Positions 18,575-27,463 are shown, counted from the stretch's first letter. The stretch: 64,000 nucleotides of DNA from Clostridium saccharoperbutylacetonicum N1-4(HMT) (GCF_000340885.1 NC_020291.1:1735001-1799000), one strand, 5' to 3'. The notes: generated from the sequence alone by a model not told the origin. A program made the numbers and translations.

Positions 18575-18838
18575 AAATAAACAAAAATACTTGTAGAAAT
18601 TAAACACAATATTAAGTGAAAAATCTAGAAAGTAGACTAACAAAAGGTGGATTTTGTTTGCAAAAAATCAATAAAGGTATAAGGTTAATTATTTACTATT
18701 CCTGAATGGGAATAATATTAACTGTCATTAAAAATTATAATAACAAGATAGAGTTAAGCAAAGAGTTTATAAAATATTTGAATGAAAATACTAATTATAA
18801 AAAAATAATGTATTGTAAAATGGTAACGGTTTGCTTTA

Positions 18839-18976
18839 TGAATTATAAAACCATTGATATAACTAGTGTTTTTACTAATTTAAAAAGTGTATCAAATTCG
18901 TAAAATTTTCGCTATAAATAAACCCTCATTTTTGTTAAATTAATAACCGAAATGAGGGTTTATTTTGAGAAGAAAT
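18839..18976 (+). repeat. Left direct repeat flanking the ATPase pair
   Basis: This stretch matches 22578-22716 over roughly 135 bp with scattered substitutions and small indels, in the same orientation. Shared blocks include ATTATAAAACCATTGATAT, AAAAAGTGTATCAAATTC and the hairpin. The two copies bracket both ATPase genes. Confidence 0.85.
18919..18962 (+). terminator. Terminator hairpin in left direct repeat
   Basis: TAAACCCTCATTT (18919-18931) pairs with AAATGAGGGTTTA (18950-18962), followed by TTTTG. It lies well downstream of the SUKH-4-like gene and upstream of the ATPase gene, so it insulates the ATPase module. Confidence 0.65.
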
Positions 18977-19188
18977 TACTTTGTAAAATTGATAAGATAC
19001 ATGAAAAAGGTATATAGTATTGAAAATGGATTAAACAAATTAACATCATTTATTTTAGTTAAAAGTTTGAAGGGACTTACAAATTGGTTATAATAAATAT
19101 AGACAAACAAAATATAATTAACTAGAAAATAAAAAAATAACACACTTTGGATATAAAAATAAAATATACAATGATAGGAAGTGATGGT

Positions 19189-20565
19189 ATGCAGGAAGGA
19201 TCAATCTATTTAAAACGTGATGCTTATAATAAATTATTAGAATGGAAAAATAACCATACTAATAAAGTATTATTAGTAGAAGGTGCAAGGCAAGTTGGGA
19301 AGACCTACTTAGTAAAAAAATTTGCCAATGAGAATTATAAAGATGTAATTTACATTAATTTATTAGAAGAAAGTGGAGAAGATTTACTCTCTATTTATAA
19401 TAAAATAAAGGATGAACGCTCAAGTGGAATACTTGATAGAGAAAATACTAATTCTTTAAAGGAAATGTTTAAACGATTTTCTAAGAAATTCATAGACAAT
19501 AAGGAATGTGTAATAATAATTGATGAGATTCAAGAAGAATATAAAATATACAATATGATAAGACAATTTGCAAGAGAATTTGAAGCTCACTTTATTATGA
19601 CAGGAAGTTATCTAGGCAGAGTTGTAATGAAAAAGGAATTTTGGTCTCCAATGGGAGATGTGGATTTTCTTGAAATAAAACCATTATCTTTTGTAGAGTT
19701 TATTAATGCGATTAATTTAAGCGAAGTTTATGAAGCTTTAGATTTATTTGGAAAATCTGAAAAGAATAACTATGAACTTATTTATAGTAAATATAAAGAC
19801 TATTGTATTGTAGGTGGATATCCAGAAGTAGTTTGTGAATATTTAAATGGTGGTGTGGATAACTTAGAAGGATTATTTGAAAAGTTATTACGTATTTTTT
19901 GTGAAGAATCTGCAAGATATTTTGATGGAGACATATTAACAGCAAGAATGTTTGAAGATTGTATAAATGCAATAATTCAAATGCTTGCAAATAATAAAAA
20001 AGGTTTTAGTAGTGGAAGTTATACTGAAGAATTGCAACAAATTATAGTAAAACAGTATTCAAGTAATATAAATAAAGAAAATTGTAATAGAATTCTTCAA
20101 TGGTTTCATACCTCAAAATTTGTTAAAGATTGCGATAAATTAGTGGAATTCGATTTTACTAACATAAAAAAACGCCAAAGATATTTTCTGTCAGATATAG
20201 GAATGGCAAATTATGTTTTGAATAAATCCAATATATTATTATCAGAATCTAATGGTGTATTGAATGAGACTTTTGTCTATCAATGTCTAGTAGATAAAAT
20301 ACCAACAGTTCCAATGTTTGCTGTATATGGGGATGGAGAATTAGATTTTGTTTATAGAAATAGAGAAAATGCTTATGTTTATGGTATAGAAGTTAAAGCA
20401 GGAAAGAACTCAGGAAAAACTATAACTAAGTCATTAAATAATGGGAAAATAAATTTTGCTATTTATCTTAAAGGATTAACAGAAGGTGGAGTAGCAAATA
20501 AAATATATACAATTCCAATATATTTATTCCCACGATTTGAGTTTAAAGATATAAAAAATATTTAG
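19189..20565 (+). CDS. AAA_14/DUF4143 ATPase with DEXK-type C-terminus
   Basis: 458 residues from ATG 19189, chosen because AGGAAG ends 7 bases upstream and family members begin near IYLKRDAYNKLLEWK; upstream TTG 19147 and ATG 19171 lack such a site. Walker A is GARQVGKT, Walker B is VIIIDEIQ, sensor region IMTGSYLGR. The C-terminal DUF4143 part carries ELDF (YGDGELDFVYR) and GIEVKAGK, the E/D...ExK core of the PD-(D/E)XK nuclease fold. Such proteins are STAND-like ATPases of unknown substrate, common in multiple copies in anaerobes and often near defence or mobile DNA. It is followed 134 bases later by a second ATPase/DEXK gene. Confidence 0.88.
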   Translation: MQEGSIYLKRDAYNKLLEWKNNHTNKVLLVEGARQVGKTYLVKKFANENYKDVIYINLLEESGEDLLSIYNKIKDERSSGILDRENTNSLKEMFKRFSKKFIDNKECVIIIDEIQEEYKIYNMIRQFAREFEAHFIMTGSYLGRVVMKKEFWSPMGDVDFLEIKPLSFVEFINAINLSEVYEALDLFGKSEKNNYELIYSKYKDYCIVGGYPEVVCEYLNGGVDNLEGLFEKLLRIFCEESARYFDGDILTARMFEDCINAIIQMLANNKKGFSSGSYTEELQQIIVKQYSSNINKENCNRILQWFHTSKFVKDCDKLVEFDFTNIKKRQRYFLSDIGMANYVLNKSNILLSESNGVLNETFVYQCLVDKIPTVPMFAVYGDGELDFVYRNRENAYVYGIEVKAGKNSGKTITKSLNNGKINFAIYLKGLTEGGVANKIYTIPIYLFPRFEFKDIKNI

Positions 20566-20699
20566 TAAGTTAAACTGTACGAAAAGACTTTAATCATTAG
20601 TTGAATTTGCTATTGATGTTTATAAAAAGATTTAGGAATGACAAACTGTATATAATAATTATGCATAGAGAAGCTTAGAGTTGGGAGAAGGTGAATTAA

Positions 20700-22445
20700 A
20701 TGAAAAAAATAATACAAATAGGAACTTCTGATTTTAAAGAATTGATAGAAGAAAATAATTATTTCGTAGATAAAAGTTTACTTATAAAAGAATTTTTTGA
20801 GAATGGAGCCAAGATTATTCTTACTCCAAGACCAAGAAGGTTTGGGAAAACTTTAAATTTAAGTATGTTAAGATATTTCTTTGATATAAGAACTAAGGAA
20901 GAAACAAAGAATTTATTTAAAGGGTTAAAAATAGAAAATGAAAGCAAAATATTAGAAAATCAAGGAGCATATCCAATAATTTTTATTACATTTAAAAATC
21001 AAAAGCATTTATCTTATGAAGATTTTAAAGTTGGAATACAGATGATGCTGTCCAATTTATATAAGGAGTATGAATATTTATTAGAAAGTGATAAGTTGTC
21101 TGAGTTTGATAAGGCAGATTTTAAGGAAATAATATCAAGAAAAGCTCCAGTAGGGGTTTTCTCAGAGGGTATAAGTAATCTGATGATGTATATTAATAAG
21201 CACTATGGCAGAAAAGTAATGTTATTTATAGATGAATATGATGTACCAATTCAAGAAGCTTACTTAAATAAAGGAAACCCGACTCACATTCGTTCGCTGG
21301 GTGCGTTCGAGGAGCCAAATACAAGATTTGGACTCTCACAGCATGATGAAATGATTGTTTTAATAAGAAATTTATTAACCTCTGCACTCAAAGATAATAT
21401 GTATTTAGAAAAAGCCATGATAACAGGAATACTTAGAGTTGCAAAGGAAAGCATTTTTTCGGGACTTAACAATCTAGAAGTAGACACTATTTTAGGATAT
21501 GATTTTAATGATAAATTTGGATTCACAGAAGAAGAAGTTGAAAATTTATTAAACTATTATGACACGATGGCTGAGATAGAGAATATAAAGAAGTGGTATA
21601 ATGGATATATTTTTGGTGGAGAAGTAATATATAACCCTTGGTCAGTTTTAAATTATTTAAAAAAGAAGAGAGAAGGTTTTAAGCCTTATTGGATTAATAG
21701 CAGCAGCAATGATTTGATAAAAAAGCTATTGCTTAAAGGTGACAATAATATGAAGCTTGAACTTGAAGAGCTTATAGAAGAAAAATCAATATACAAAGTA
21801 ATTGAGGATAATATAGTAATGTCAGAGGTGGAAGATTCAAATGAAAATATTTGGAGTTTTTTACTGATGAGTGGATATTTAAAGGCAATTAAAACTGAAA
21901 ATGTAGAGGGAGTATTAAATTGTGAACTCAAAATTCCTAATCAAGAAGTATTGATTTTCTACAATAATTTAATTAAAAAATGGTTTTTAGAAACTATAAC
22001 GAATCAAAAATATGAATTAATGTTAGAAACATTAATAAGTGGGAATATAAAAGTATTTGGGGGTATTTTTAAAGAATTTGTAATTAATAATTTAAGTTAT
22101 TTTGATGCATCAGGAAAAGAACCAGAAAGAGTTTATCATGCTTTTGTACTTGGAATGCTTATATCACTTTCAAATGATTATGAAGTAAAGTCAAATAAAG
22201 AAAGTGGTTATGGAAGGTACGATGTTATTATAATACCTAAAGATGTTTCTAGAACAGGAATTATTATTGAATTTAAGAAAATTGATTATTTCTTAGATGA
22301 TACAATAGAAGAAGCAACAAAAGATGCCTTAAAGCAAATAGAAGAAAAGAAGTATGAAACTGAGTTAGTACAAAGAGGGGTACAGAATATATTAAAGCTG
22401 GCAATTGTATTTAAAGGTAAAGAGGTTAAAGTTACACAAGGTTAG
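20700..22445 (+). CDS. AAA-ATPase-like / PDDEXK_9 protein with repeat-derived insert
   Basis: 581 residues. The N-terminal part (about 5-220) is the AAA-ATPase-like domain (IGTSDFKELIEENNYFVDKS start, Walker A-like PRPRRFGKT, Walker B VMLFIDEYDVPIQEAYLN). The C-terminal PDDEXK_9 domain has GRYDVIIIP and IIIEFKK as the catalytic D...ExK. In relatives the Walker B tail runs directly into YYDEMI; here residues 192-214 (GNPTHIRSLGAF then EEPNTRFGLS) from a palindromic unit separate AYLNK from HDEMIVLIRNLL. The insert is in frame and leaves all motifs intact. AGAAGG precedes the ATG. Function in this family is unknown; DNA-processing or defence is plausible. Confidence 0.9.
   Translation: MKKIIQIGTSDFKELIEENNYFVDKSLLIKEFFENGAKIILTPRPRRFGKTLNLSMLRYFFDIRTKEETKNLFKGLKIENESKILENQGAYPIIFITFKNQKHLSYEDFKVGIQMMLSNLYKEYEYLLESDKLSEFDKADFKEIISRKAPVGVFSEGISNLMMYINKHYGRKVMLFIDEYDVPIQEAYLNKGNPTHIRSLGAFEEPNTRFGLSQHDEMIVLIRNLLTSALKDNMYLEKAMITGILRVAKESIFSGLNNLEVDTILGYDFNDKFGFTEEEVENLLNYYDTMAEIENIKKWYNGYIFGGEVIYNPWSVLNYLKKKREGFKPYWINSSSNDLIKKLLLKGDNNMKLELEELIEEKSIYKVIEDNIVMSEVEDSNENIWSFLLMSGYLKAIKTENVEGVLNCELKIPNQEVLIFYNNLIKKWFLETITNQKYELMLETLISGNIKVFGGIFKEFVINNLSYFDASGKEPERVYHAFVLGMLISLSNDYEVKSNKESGYGRYDVIIIPKDVSRTGIIIEFKKIDYFLDDTIEEATKDALKQIEEKKYETELVQRGVQNILKLAIVFKGKEVKVTQG
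21273..21339 (+). repeat. Palindromic repeat unit, short form, in frame inside ATPase gene
   Basis: This 67-bp unit is collinear with those at 12310-12376 and 40556-40622. It begins exactly at codon 192 and encodes GNPTHIRSLGAF followed by EEPNTRFGLS, the same reading frame of the unit as in rhs. The hairpin core CCAAAT (21315-21320)...ATTTGG (21326-21331) is intact. The family normally has only a few residues at this place, which makes this a clear insertion. Confidence 0.88.
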
Positions 22446-22459
22446 AATATAGAATTTAC

Positions 22460-22490
22460 AAGGTAGTCTGAATGATAGACTACCTTATTT
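22460..22490 (+). terminator. Terminator of the AAA-ATPase-like gene
   Basis: AAGGTAGTCT (22460-22469) pairs with AGACTACCTT (22477-22486) around a 7-base loop, followed by ATTTCG. It begins 15 bases after the stop codon. Confidence 0.75.
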
Positions 22491-22577
22491 CGTGTACCTA
22501 AATTATAAACTAAGATACTTCTTGATTTACTATTTAGGTACTAAATACATATTATTTAAAAGCAACAGTTTAGCTTC

Positions 22578-22716
22578 TAAATTATAAAACCATTGATATC
22601 ATTAGTGTTTTTGCTAATTCAAAAAGTGTATCAAATTCGGAAAAATTTCACTATAAATAAAACCTCATTTTGGTTAAGAATAACCAAAATGAGGTTTTAC
22701 AATTAAGAAAAATTAT
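22578..22716 (+). repeat. Right direct repeat flanking the ATPase pair
   Basis: Same-orientation partner of 18839-18976 (see there). The gene-free stretch 22446-22772 consists of the ATPase terminator, a short AT-rich piece and this repeat; nothing else is seen in it. Confidence 0.85.
22658..22699. terminator. Bidirectional terminator hairpin in right direct repeat
   Basis: A perfect 19-bp stem (22658-22676 with 22681-22699) and a 4-base AGAA loop. On the minus strand it lies 74 bases after the yitT stop and is followed by a T-rich stretch, so it probably ends yitT as well as any transcript from the left. Confidence 0.8.
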
Positions 22717-22772
22717 TTTTCTATGAGTTTGTCTTTTCTATCTAAATTAAGATAGGTATATAATGGATATCA

Positions 22773-23630
22773 TTAGTGAATAGCCTTTTTACTGTATCTC
22801 TTTCCAGAAGCTTCAACGCTGGTAACAGTTACTAATGCATCTTCATCGAAGTCGCTGACTATTCCTTTTAACTTTGCAATTTCTAGCCTTGATACAACTA
22901 CATAGATGACATTTGTTGATTTGCCTTTATAAGCACCTTCTCCATGTAATAAGGTAACACCTCTTCCAAGTCTGTCAGTTAATGCTTCAGAAATATCTTT
23001 ATTTTTTTCAGATACAATGATTACAGCTTTTGACTCATCGAGACCTTCAACGGTAATGTCTATAGCTTTAAAAGCAATAAAGTATGCCATTAGTGAATAC
23101 ATTGCTCTATCCCAGCCAAAGAGTATACCAGATCCACCTAATATAAATAAATTAATGAACATTACGATTTCTCCAATAGAGAAACTACTTCTTTTATCCA
23201 TGATAATTGCAACTATTTCAGTTCCATCTAAAGAACCGCCATTTCTTATAATTATACCTACGCCAACGCCTAGTATAATTCCGCCAAATATAGTTGCTAG
23301 TAGTATGTCTTTAGTTATACCTGGTATTGGATGTAAAAAAGATACGCCAATTGATAAGCATATAACGGAAAATAAGGTTGATAGAGCAAAGGTCTTACCT
23401 ATTTGCTTATATCCCAAAACTAGGAAAGGTATATTTAAGATAAATACAAATAACCCTAAAGGTAAATTTGTTATATAACTTGCCATTATGGATATACCTG
23501 TTATTCCACCATCGATTATGTTATTAGGGATTAAAAATATTTCCAGACCTATTGAGGCAAGAACTGAACCTATGCTCATCAATACAACTCTATAGACAAG
23601 AGTTAAAATGTGATTATTCTTACTTTTCAT
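22773..23630 (-). CDS. YitT family membrane protein (DUF161/DUF2179)
   Basis: 285 residues. Five to six hydrophobic segments in residues 10-205 (for example VYRVVLMSIGSVLASIGLEI, IFGGIILGVGVGIIIRNGGS split by a turn, FINLFILGGSGILFGW) form the YitT domain with its conserved GGxTGI (DGGITGIS) and GGSLDGTE. Residues about 215-275 are the soluble DUF2179 domain (GRGVTLLHGEGAYKG, IYVVVSRLEIAKLK). The family is widespread in Firmicutes; its substrate is not established. AGGAGGCGAT lies before the ATG on the minus strand. It is divergent from the methyltransferase-like gene. Confidence 0.92.
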   Translation of the reverse strand: MKSKNNHILTLVYRVVLMSIGSVLASIGLEIFLIPNNIIDGGITGISIMASYITNLPLGLFVFILNIPFLVLGYKQIGKTFALSTLFSVICLSIGVSFLHPIPGITKDILLATIFGGIILGVGVGIIIRNGGSLDGTEIVAIIMDKRSSFSIGEIVMFINLFILGGSGILFGWDRAMYSLMAYFIAFKAIDITVEGLDESKAVIIVSEKNKDISEALTDRLGRGVTLLHGEGAYKGKSTNVIYVVVSRLEIAKLKGIVSDFDEDALVTVTSVEASGKRYSKKAIH

Positions 23631-23799
23631 ATAATCGCCTCCTATTTTATTTTTATACGTTCTTTATGCATATTATACTATAGTTTAGCCTAATTACAAA
23701 ATTATCAATATATATATGAAAAGTATATTCAAAAACTGAAGAAAAAATTTCAAAATAATGGTAAAATGTAATTAATATATGGATGTAGGAGGAAAAGTT

Positions 23800-24360
23800 A
23801 TGGGAAAGACTTTGGTAATTGATTTAGAAGATGTTTGTCTACAAGGAGACATATTAGATGTAGGAGAAAAAAATCTTGGAATTATCTACAATATATCAAA
23901 GGACGCAGAAGAGGAGTTATCCTTAGATTATGTTGATAATAATAGTAAAATAAATTTGAAAAGTAGAAAATATGATGCATGTACTTTCTTTTTTGATTTA
24001 AATAAGATATGGACGAGCTTTGAAAAGGAGCGCTTAATAAAGGAGATGAGCTCATATATAAAAGATTCTGGAGAAATATTTATTTGGGATATTAATAAAG
24101 AAAGAGGAAAAGTATTTAATAATAAAATAAAGGTTATCTTACCAAAAGGAAAAGTCAAGGAATTTACTTTCAAAAATTTAAATATACTTTTAAGTTCAAA
24201 TATTGAAGAAATAAAAAAAATTCTTGTTAAATATTTTAAAATAGAGGAAGTTAAAGCTTGGGAAGATGTTTTTTTTGTGAGAGGAACTAAGTTAAAAACT
24301 GAAGTTATAGTAGAAGAAAAAATTGATTGTGAAAGTGCTAATTATAGCTGTTTAACATAA
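23800..24360 (+). CDS. Methyltransferase-like protein
   Basis: 186 residues from ATG 23800, preferred over 23779 because AGGAGG (23787-23792) lies 7 bases upstream. The region GDILDVGEKNLGIIYNIS resembles SAM-binding motif I (hydrophobic-LDVG...G), and YDACTFFFDLNKIW...FIKDSGEIFIWDINKERGK-type strand and helix order (KDSGEIFIWDINKERGK) resembles the later strands of class I methyltransferases. The Gly-rich loop is weaker than normal, so activity is uncertain. A terminator closes this single-gene unit. Confidence 0.75.
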   Translation: MGKTLVIDLEDVCLQGDILDVGEKNLGIIYNISKDAEEELSLDYVDNNSKINLKSRKYDACTFFFDLNKIWTSFEKERLIKEMSSYIKDSGEIFIWDINKERGKVFNNKIKVILPKGKVKEFTFKNLNILLSSNIEEIKKILVKYFKIEEVKAWEDVFFVRGTKLKTEVIVEEKIDCESANYSCLT

Positions 24361-24379
24361 ATTAATTCCTGCTAATTTT

Positions 24380-24406
24380 GTCCCCACTAGGAGGGGATTT
24401 TTTTTG
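24380..24406 (+). terminator. Terminator of the methyltransferase-like gene
   Basis: TCCCC (24381-24385) and GGGGA (24393-24397) form a GC-rich stem with a run of eight T directly after it. Confidence 0.75.
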
Positions 24407-24454
24407 CATAAAAATGAATTTTGTTGCAAAAACTATAAGTAAAGTATTGATAGC

Positions 24455-24483
24455 TTGACACTAAATATAACCTAAAGTATACT
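24455..24483 (+). promoter_or_regulatory. SigA-type promoter of the tetR gene
   Basis: TTGACA (24455-24460), a 17-base spacer, and TATACT (24478-24483) form a near-consensus housekeeping promoter. The perfect inverted repeat at 24459-24511 covers both the spacer and the -10 box. Confidence 0.8.
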
Positions 24484-24511
24484 ATTAGTATACTTTAGGT
24501 TATATTTAGTG
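24459..24511. promoter_or_regulatory. Perfect 24-bp inverted repeat, probable TetR operator
   Basis: Left arm 24459-24482 and right arm 24488-24511 are exact reverse complements with a 5-base TATTA spacer; the inner part of the arm reads CCTAAAGTATAC. Its overlap with the promoter and its position 25 bases before a TetR gene point to autorepression. The arms are longer than a single TetR dimer site, so it may hold two dimers or form a hairpin in the 5' leader. Confidence 0.8.
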
Positions 24512-24536
24512 AAGTTGGTAAATTGGAGGAATAAAA

Positions 24537-25187
24537 ATGGGGATGCTTGAACGAAAAGAAAAGGAAAAGCAAATTAGAAGAAATGACATAATCAATGCAG
24601 CAGAAAAAGTATTTGTTGATAAAGGTTTTGAAAATTCAACAATGGATGATATAGCTAAAGAAGCTGAATTTACTAAGAAAACCATATATTCGTATTTTAG
24701 CAGTAAGGAAGAATTATATTATGAAATAATGCTAAAAGGATTTTTAATGATAAATGAACTGGTGGAGAAAAAGTTATCTGAAATCTCTGATAAGACAGAA
24801 AGTGAAAAAATAAAAACTATGGGTATGTGTTTTATTGAATTCAAAGATAAATATCCTGCACACTTTAAAGCAATGATGGACTATCAAAATAAAGATGAGG
24901 ATTTTCATAGTAAAAATAAATCAACAATAGTCGGGAAGTGCTATGAAGAAGGAGAAGTGACTATAGATATTTTAAAGAAATGTGTGGCTAGAGGAATTGA
25001 AACAGGAGAATTTTCAAATAAGATTGATCCTATAGCAATTGTATTTACACTATGGTCACATTTAATGGGACTAATATGGTTAATTGATAAAAAGGAAAAG
25101 TACATAAATAACAGCTACAACAAAACAATGTCAGAATTAATTGATGTGGGTTTTGAAATTGTAATTAACTCAATAAGAAGTAATTAG
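24537..25187 (+). CDS. TetR/AcrR family transcriptional regulator
   Basis: 216 residues. The N-terminal helix-turn-helix domain (residues about 12-60) has the family pattern IINAAEKVFVDKGFENSTMD, DIAKEAEFTKKTIYSYFSSKEELY. The C-terminal ligand domain is helical with a late Leu-Ile-Trp-rich helix (HLMGLIWLIDKK). GGAGG lies before the ATG. It is followed 35 bases later by a small FMN-binding protein, which is probably in the same operon and may be what it controls. The palindromic operator upstream suggests self-repression relieved by an unknown ligand. Confidence 0.92.
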   Translation: MGMLERKEKEKQIRRNDIINAAEKVFVDKGFENSTMDDIAKEAEFTKKTIYSYFSSKEELYYEIMLKGFLMINELVEKKLSEISDKTESEKIKTMGMCFIEFKDKYPAHFKAMMDYQNKDEDFHSKNKSTIVGKCYEEGEVTIDILKKCVARGIETGEFSNKIDPIAIVFTLWSHLMGLIWLIDKKEKYINNSYNKTMSELIDVGFEIVINSIRSN

Positions 25188-25222
25188 AATTGTGTAAGAT
25201 AAAGGATTAAAGGAGTTTTTGT

Positions 25223-25636
25223 ATGATTAATGTAAAAAATATTCTGATTATAGTCATTTGTATTTTGATTTTATGTGGTGGAGTATATGGTATTAAATAT
25301 TTTATGGATGTTAAACAATATAAAGAAGCTATAAAAGAAATTAAAATAGCAGATGTTGATTTGTCAAAAATAAAAGATGGAAATTATCCAGGTGAATTTG
25401 AGACATCTTTTATTGGAGCCGAAGTTAATGTTAAAGTTGAAAAACATAAGATAGTAGATATTGAATTAGTTAAACATAAAAATGAAAGAGGAAAGAAGGC
25501 AGAGATTATTCCAGAAGAAGTAGTACAAGCTCAATCTCTTCAAGTCGATACGGTTTCAGGTGCTACTAATAGTTCTAAAGTTATTTTAAAAGCTATTGAA
25601 AATGCGCTAAAAAGTGCAGATAAGATTAAGCAATGA
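25223..25636 (+). CDS. Membrane-anchored FMN-binding domain protein
   Basis: 137 residues. Residues 5-27 form one membrane anchor (NILIIVICILILCGGVYGIK); the rest is an extracytoplasmic FMN_bind domain ending in DTVSGATNSSKVILKAIENAL. The SGAT motif is the site where a Thr is flavinylated through phosphoester linkage to FMN in RnfG/NqrC relatives; here the domain stands alone, as in small electron-transfer shuttles of anaerobes. AAGGAG precedes the ATG. It shares a transcript with the TetR gene and ends at a strong terminator. Confidence 0.88.
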   Translation: MINVKNILIIVICILILCGGVYGIKYFMDVKQYKEAIKEIKIADVDLSKIKDGNYPGEFETSFIGAEVNVKVEKHKIVDIELVKHKNERGKKAEIIPEEVVQAQSLQVDTVSGATNSSKVILKAIENALKSADKIKQ

Positions 25637-25675
25637 ATGTTAATTGAGTTGAAAATTGTTGTTTGGAATGCCTTT

Positions 25676-25710
25676 AAAGGACTAACACTAAATTAGCGTT
25701 AGTCCTTTTT
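25676..25710 (+). terminator. Terminator after FMN-binding gene
   Basis: AAAGGACTAAC (25676-25686) pairs with GTTAGTCCTTT (25698-25708), followed by TT. It lies 40 bases after the stop. Confidence 0.8.
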
Positions 25711-25798
25711 ATTAAGGGATTAATAAGGTATACTATATAAAGTATTAAAAATTATTATTATTTTCAAATTTAATGATACATGAAAGGACGAGTTACAG

Positions 25799-27463
25799 AT
25801 GAAAGTATTGTTAACAGCAGTTGATTCTAAATTTATTCATAGTAATTTAGCTGTTAGATATTTAAAGAATTTTACAAAGGATCTTGATTATGAAGGAAAA
25901 ATTAAAGAATTTACTATAAATGATAGAGAAGGAAGAATCCTTGAAGAAATAATTAAGGAAAAACCTGATGTAGTTGCATTTTCAACTTATATTTGGAATG
26001 TTGAATTAATTTCTAGAATTGCTAACTTAATTAAAAGAGTGGATTCTAATATAGAAATTTTATATGGTGGACCAGAGGTTTCTTTTGACTCAAGAAGTTT
26101 TCTTCAAAATAATGTAGGAGAATACGTTATTGAAGGCGAAGGAGAAAAAACTTATAGGGATTTCATATTATATAAATTAGGAAAAATGAAATTAGAAGAA
26201 GTTAGAGGTCTGCATTATAAAGCTAATGAAATAGTTCATTCTAATGAAAAACGTCCATTAATGTCTATGGAGGAAATTGTATTTCCTTATGAAGAAGGCG
26301 AAGATTTAAGTAATAAAATTGTATATTACGAAGCTTCAAGAGGCTGCCCCTTCAACTGCAAATATTGTCTTTCATCTACAAGTCATGGAGTTAGATTTTT
26401 AGATATAGATAGAGTATTAAAGGATTTAATGTATTTTATAAATAAAAAAGTTAGATTAGTTAAATTTGTTGACCGTACCTTTAATTGTAATTCAAAATTT
26501 GCAATGGCTATATGGGACTTTTTAATAAACCAAGACACAAATACTCAATTTCATTTTGAGATATCAGCAGATATATTAAAGCCTCAGGAAATAGAACTTT
26601 TAGCAAATGCTCCAAAAGGAAGATTTAGATTTGAAGTTGGAGTCCAAACTACTAATGATGAGGTTTTAAGAAATATTAATAGATTTGTTAATTTCAGTGA
26701 TATAAAAGAAAAAGTTTTAGAAATTGATGCCTTAAGAAATATAGATCAGCATTTAGATTTAATAGCAGGACTTCCAGGAGAGGATTATGAATCTTTTGAA
26801 AATTCTTTTAATGACATGTATGAAATAAGACCGGAGGAAATACAACTTGGATTTTTAAAACTATTAAAGGGATCTTCCATGAGAGAAGATGCAGATAAAT
26901 ATGGAATGGAATATTCACCATATCCACCATATGAAATTTTGAAAACAGATAAGATATCTTATGAAGAACTTTTAAAACTTAAAAAAGTTGAAGAAATGGT
27001 TGATAAATACTATAATTCTCAAAAGTTTAAACTTATAATAAAATACTTTGAGGAAAAATTTGATAAGCCTTTTGATTTTTATTATAGCTTGGGAATGTTT
27101 TTTGAAGAGCAAGGATACTTTAATAAAAATATAGGAAATGTTGAGTATTATAAAGTGTTTTTAGACTTTAATGAGTTAGCCCTAAAAGAAAGTAATAAAT
27201 ATTTAAAAGAAATAGTTAGGTTTAATTATTTGACTTATTATAAAAAAAGAGGGTTGCCAGACTTCTTAAGAAGTGAAATGGACAGAGAAGAAGAAAAGAG
27301 TATTAAAGAAAAGCTAAGAGAAGAGTATTCCTTTAAGGAACATCATTTAGAGAAGTTTAGCATGAATATAGAGCTATATATGTCAAAAGACGAACTAGTA
27401 GAAGAAACTACATATTATTTGTTTAATAATAATAATGAATATATTAAATTAGATAATATATAA
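25799..27463 (+). CDS. B12-binding radical SAM protein (DUF4080)
   Basis: 554 residues. An N-terminal cobalamin-binding-like Rossmann domain (about 1-140; DVVAFSTYIWNVELISRIA, ILYGGPEVSFD) precedes the radical SAM domain with the cluster motif C183-x3-C187-x2-C190 (GCPFNCKYC). GLPGED and EVGVQTTNDEVL are typical of the elongator-type radical SAM branch. The C-terminal DUF4080 part (from about 380) is rich in charged helices. The reaction is not known; methyl transfer or rearrangement through a cobalamin cofactor is likely for this architecture. It is a single-gene unit. Confidence 0.9.
   Translation: MKVLLTAVDSKFIHSNLAVRYLKNFTKDLDYEGKIKEFTINDREGRILEEIIKEKPDVVAFSTYIWNVELISRIANLIKRVDSNIEILYGGPEVSFDSRSFLQNNVGEYVIEGEGEKTYRDFILYKLGKMKLEEVRGLHYKANEIVHSNEKRPLMSMEEIVFPYEEGEDLSNKIVYYEASRGCPFNCKYCLSSTSHGVRFLDIDRVLKDLMYFINKKVRLVKFVDRTFNCNSKFAMAIWDFLINQDTNTQFHFEISADILKPQEIELLANAPKGRFRFEVGVQTTNDEVLRNINRFVNFSDIKEKVLEIDALRNIDQHLDLIAGLPGEDYESFENSFNDMYEIRPEEIQLGFLKLLKGSSMREDADKYGMEYSPYPPYEILKTDKISYEELLKLKKVEEMVDKYYNSQKFKLIIKYFEEKFDKPFDFYYSLGMFFEEQGYFNKNIGNVEYYKVFLDFNELALKESNKYLKEIVRFNYLTYYKKRGLPDFLRSEMDREEEKSIKEKLREEYSFKEHHLEKFSMNIELYMSKDELVEETTYYLFNNNNEYIKLDNI

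Larger units (their letters stand above)
18575..19188 (+). other. Intergenic stretch with direct repeat and no confident gene
   Basis: Contains the left direct repeat and its hairpin (annotated separately) and, upstream of the ATPase gene, AT-rich DNA with AGGAAG at 19176-19181. A 65-codon open frame at 18706-18903 ends within the direct repeat and has no ribosome site; I do not regard it as a gene. Confidence 0.5.

Noticed and set aside
18706..18903. 65-codon open frame before the ATPase pair
   Set aside because: No ribosome site, and its last third lies within the direct repeat also found at 22578-22716, where the frame is not kept.
23017..23478. 153-codon open frame on the plus strand
   Set aside because: Antisense to yitT, whose membrane-protein sequence is unambiguous; no ribosome site.
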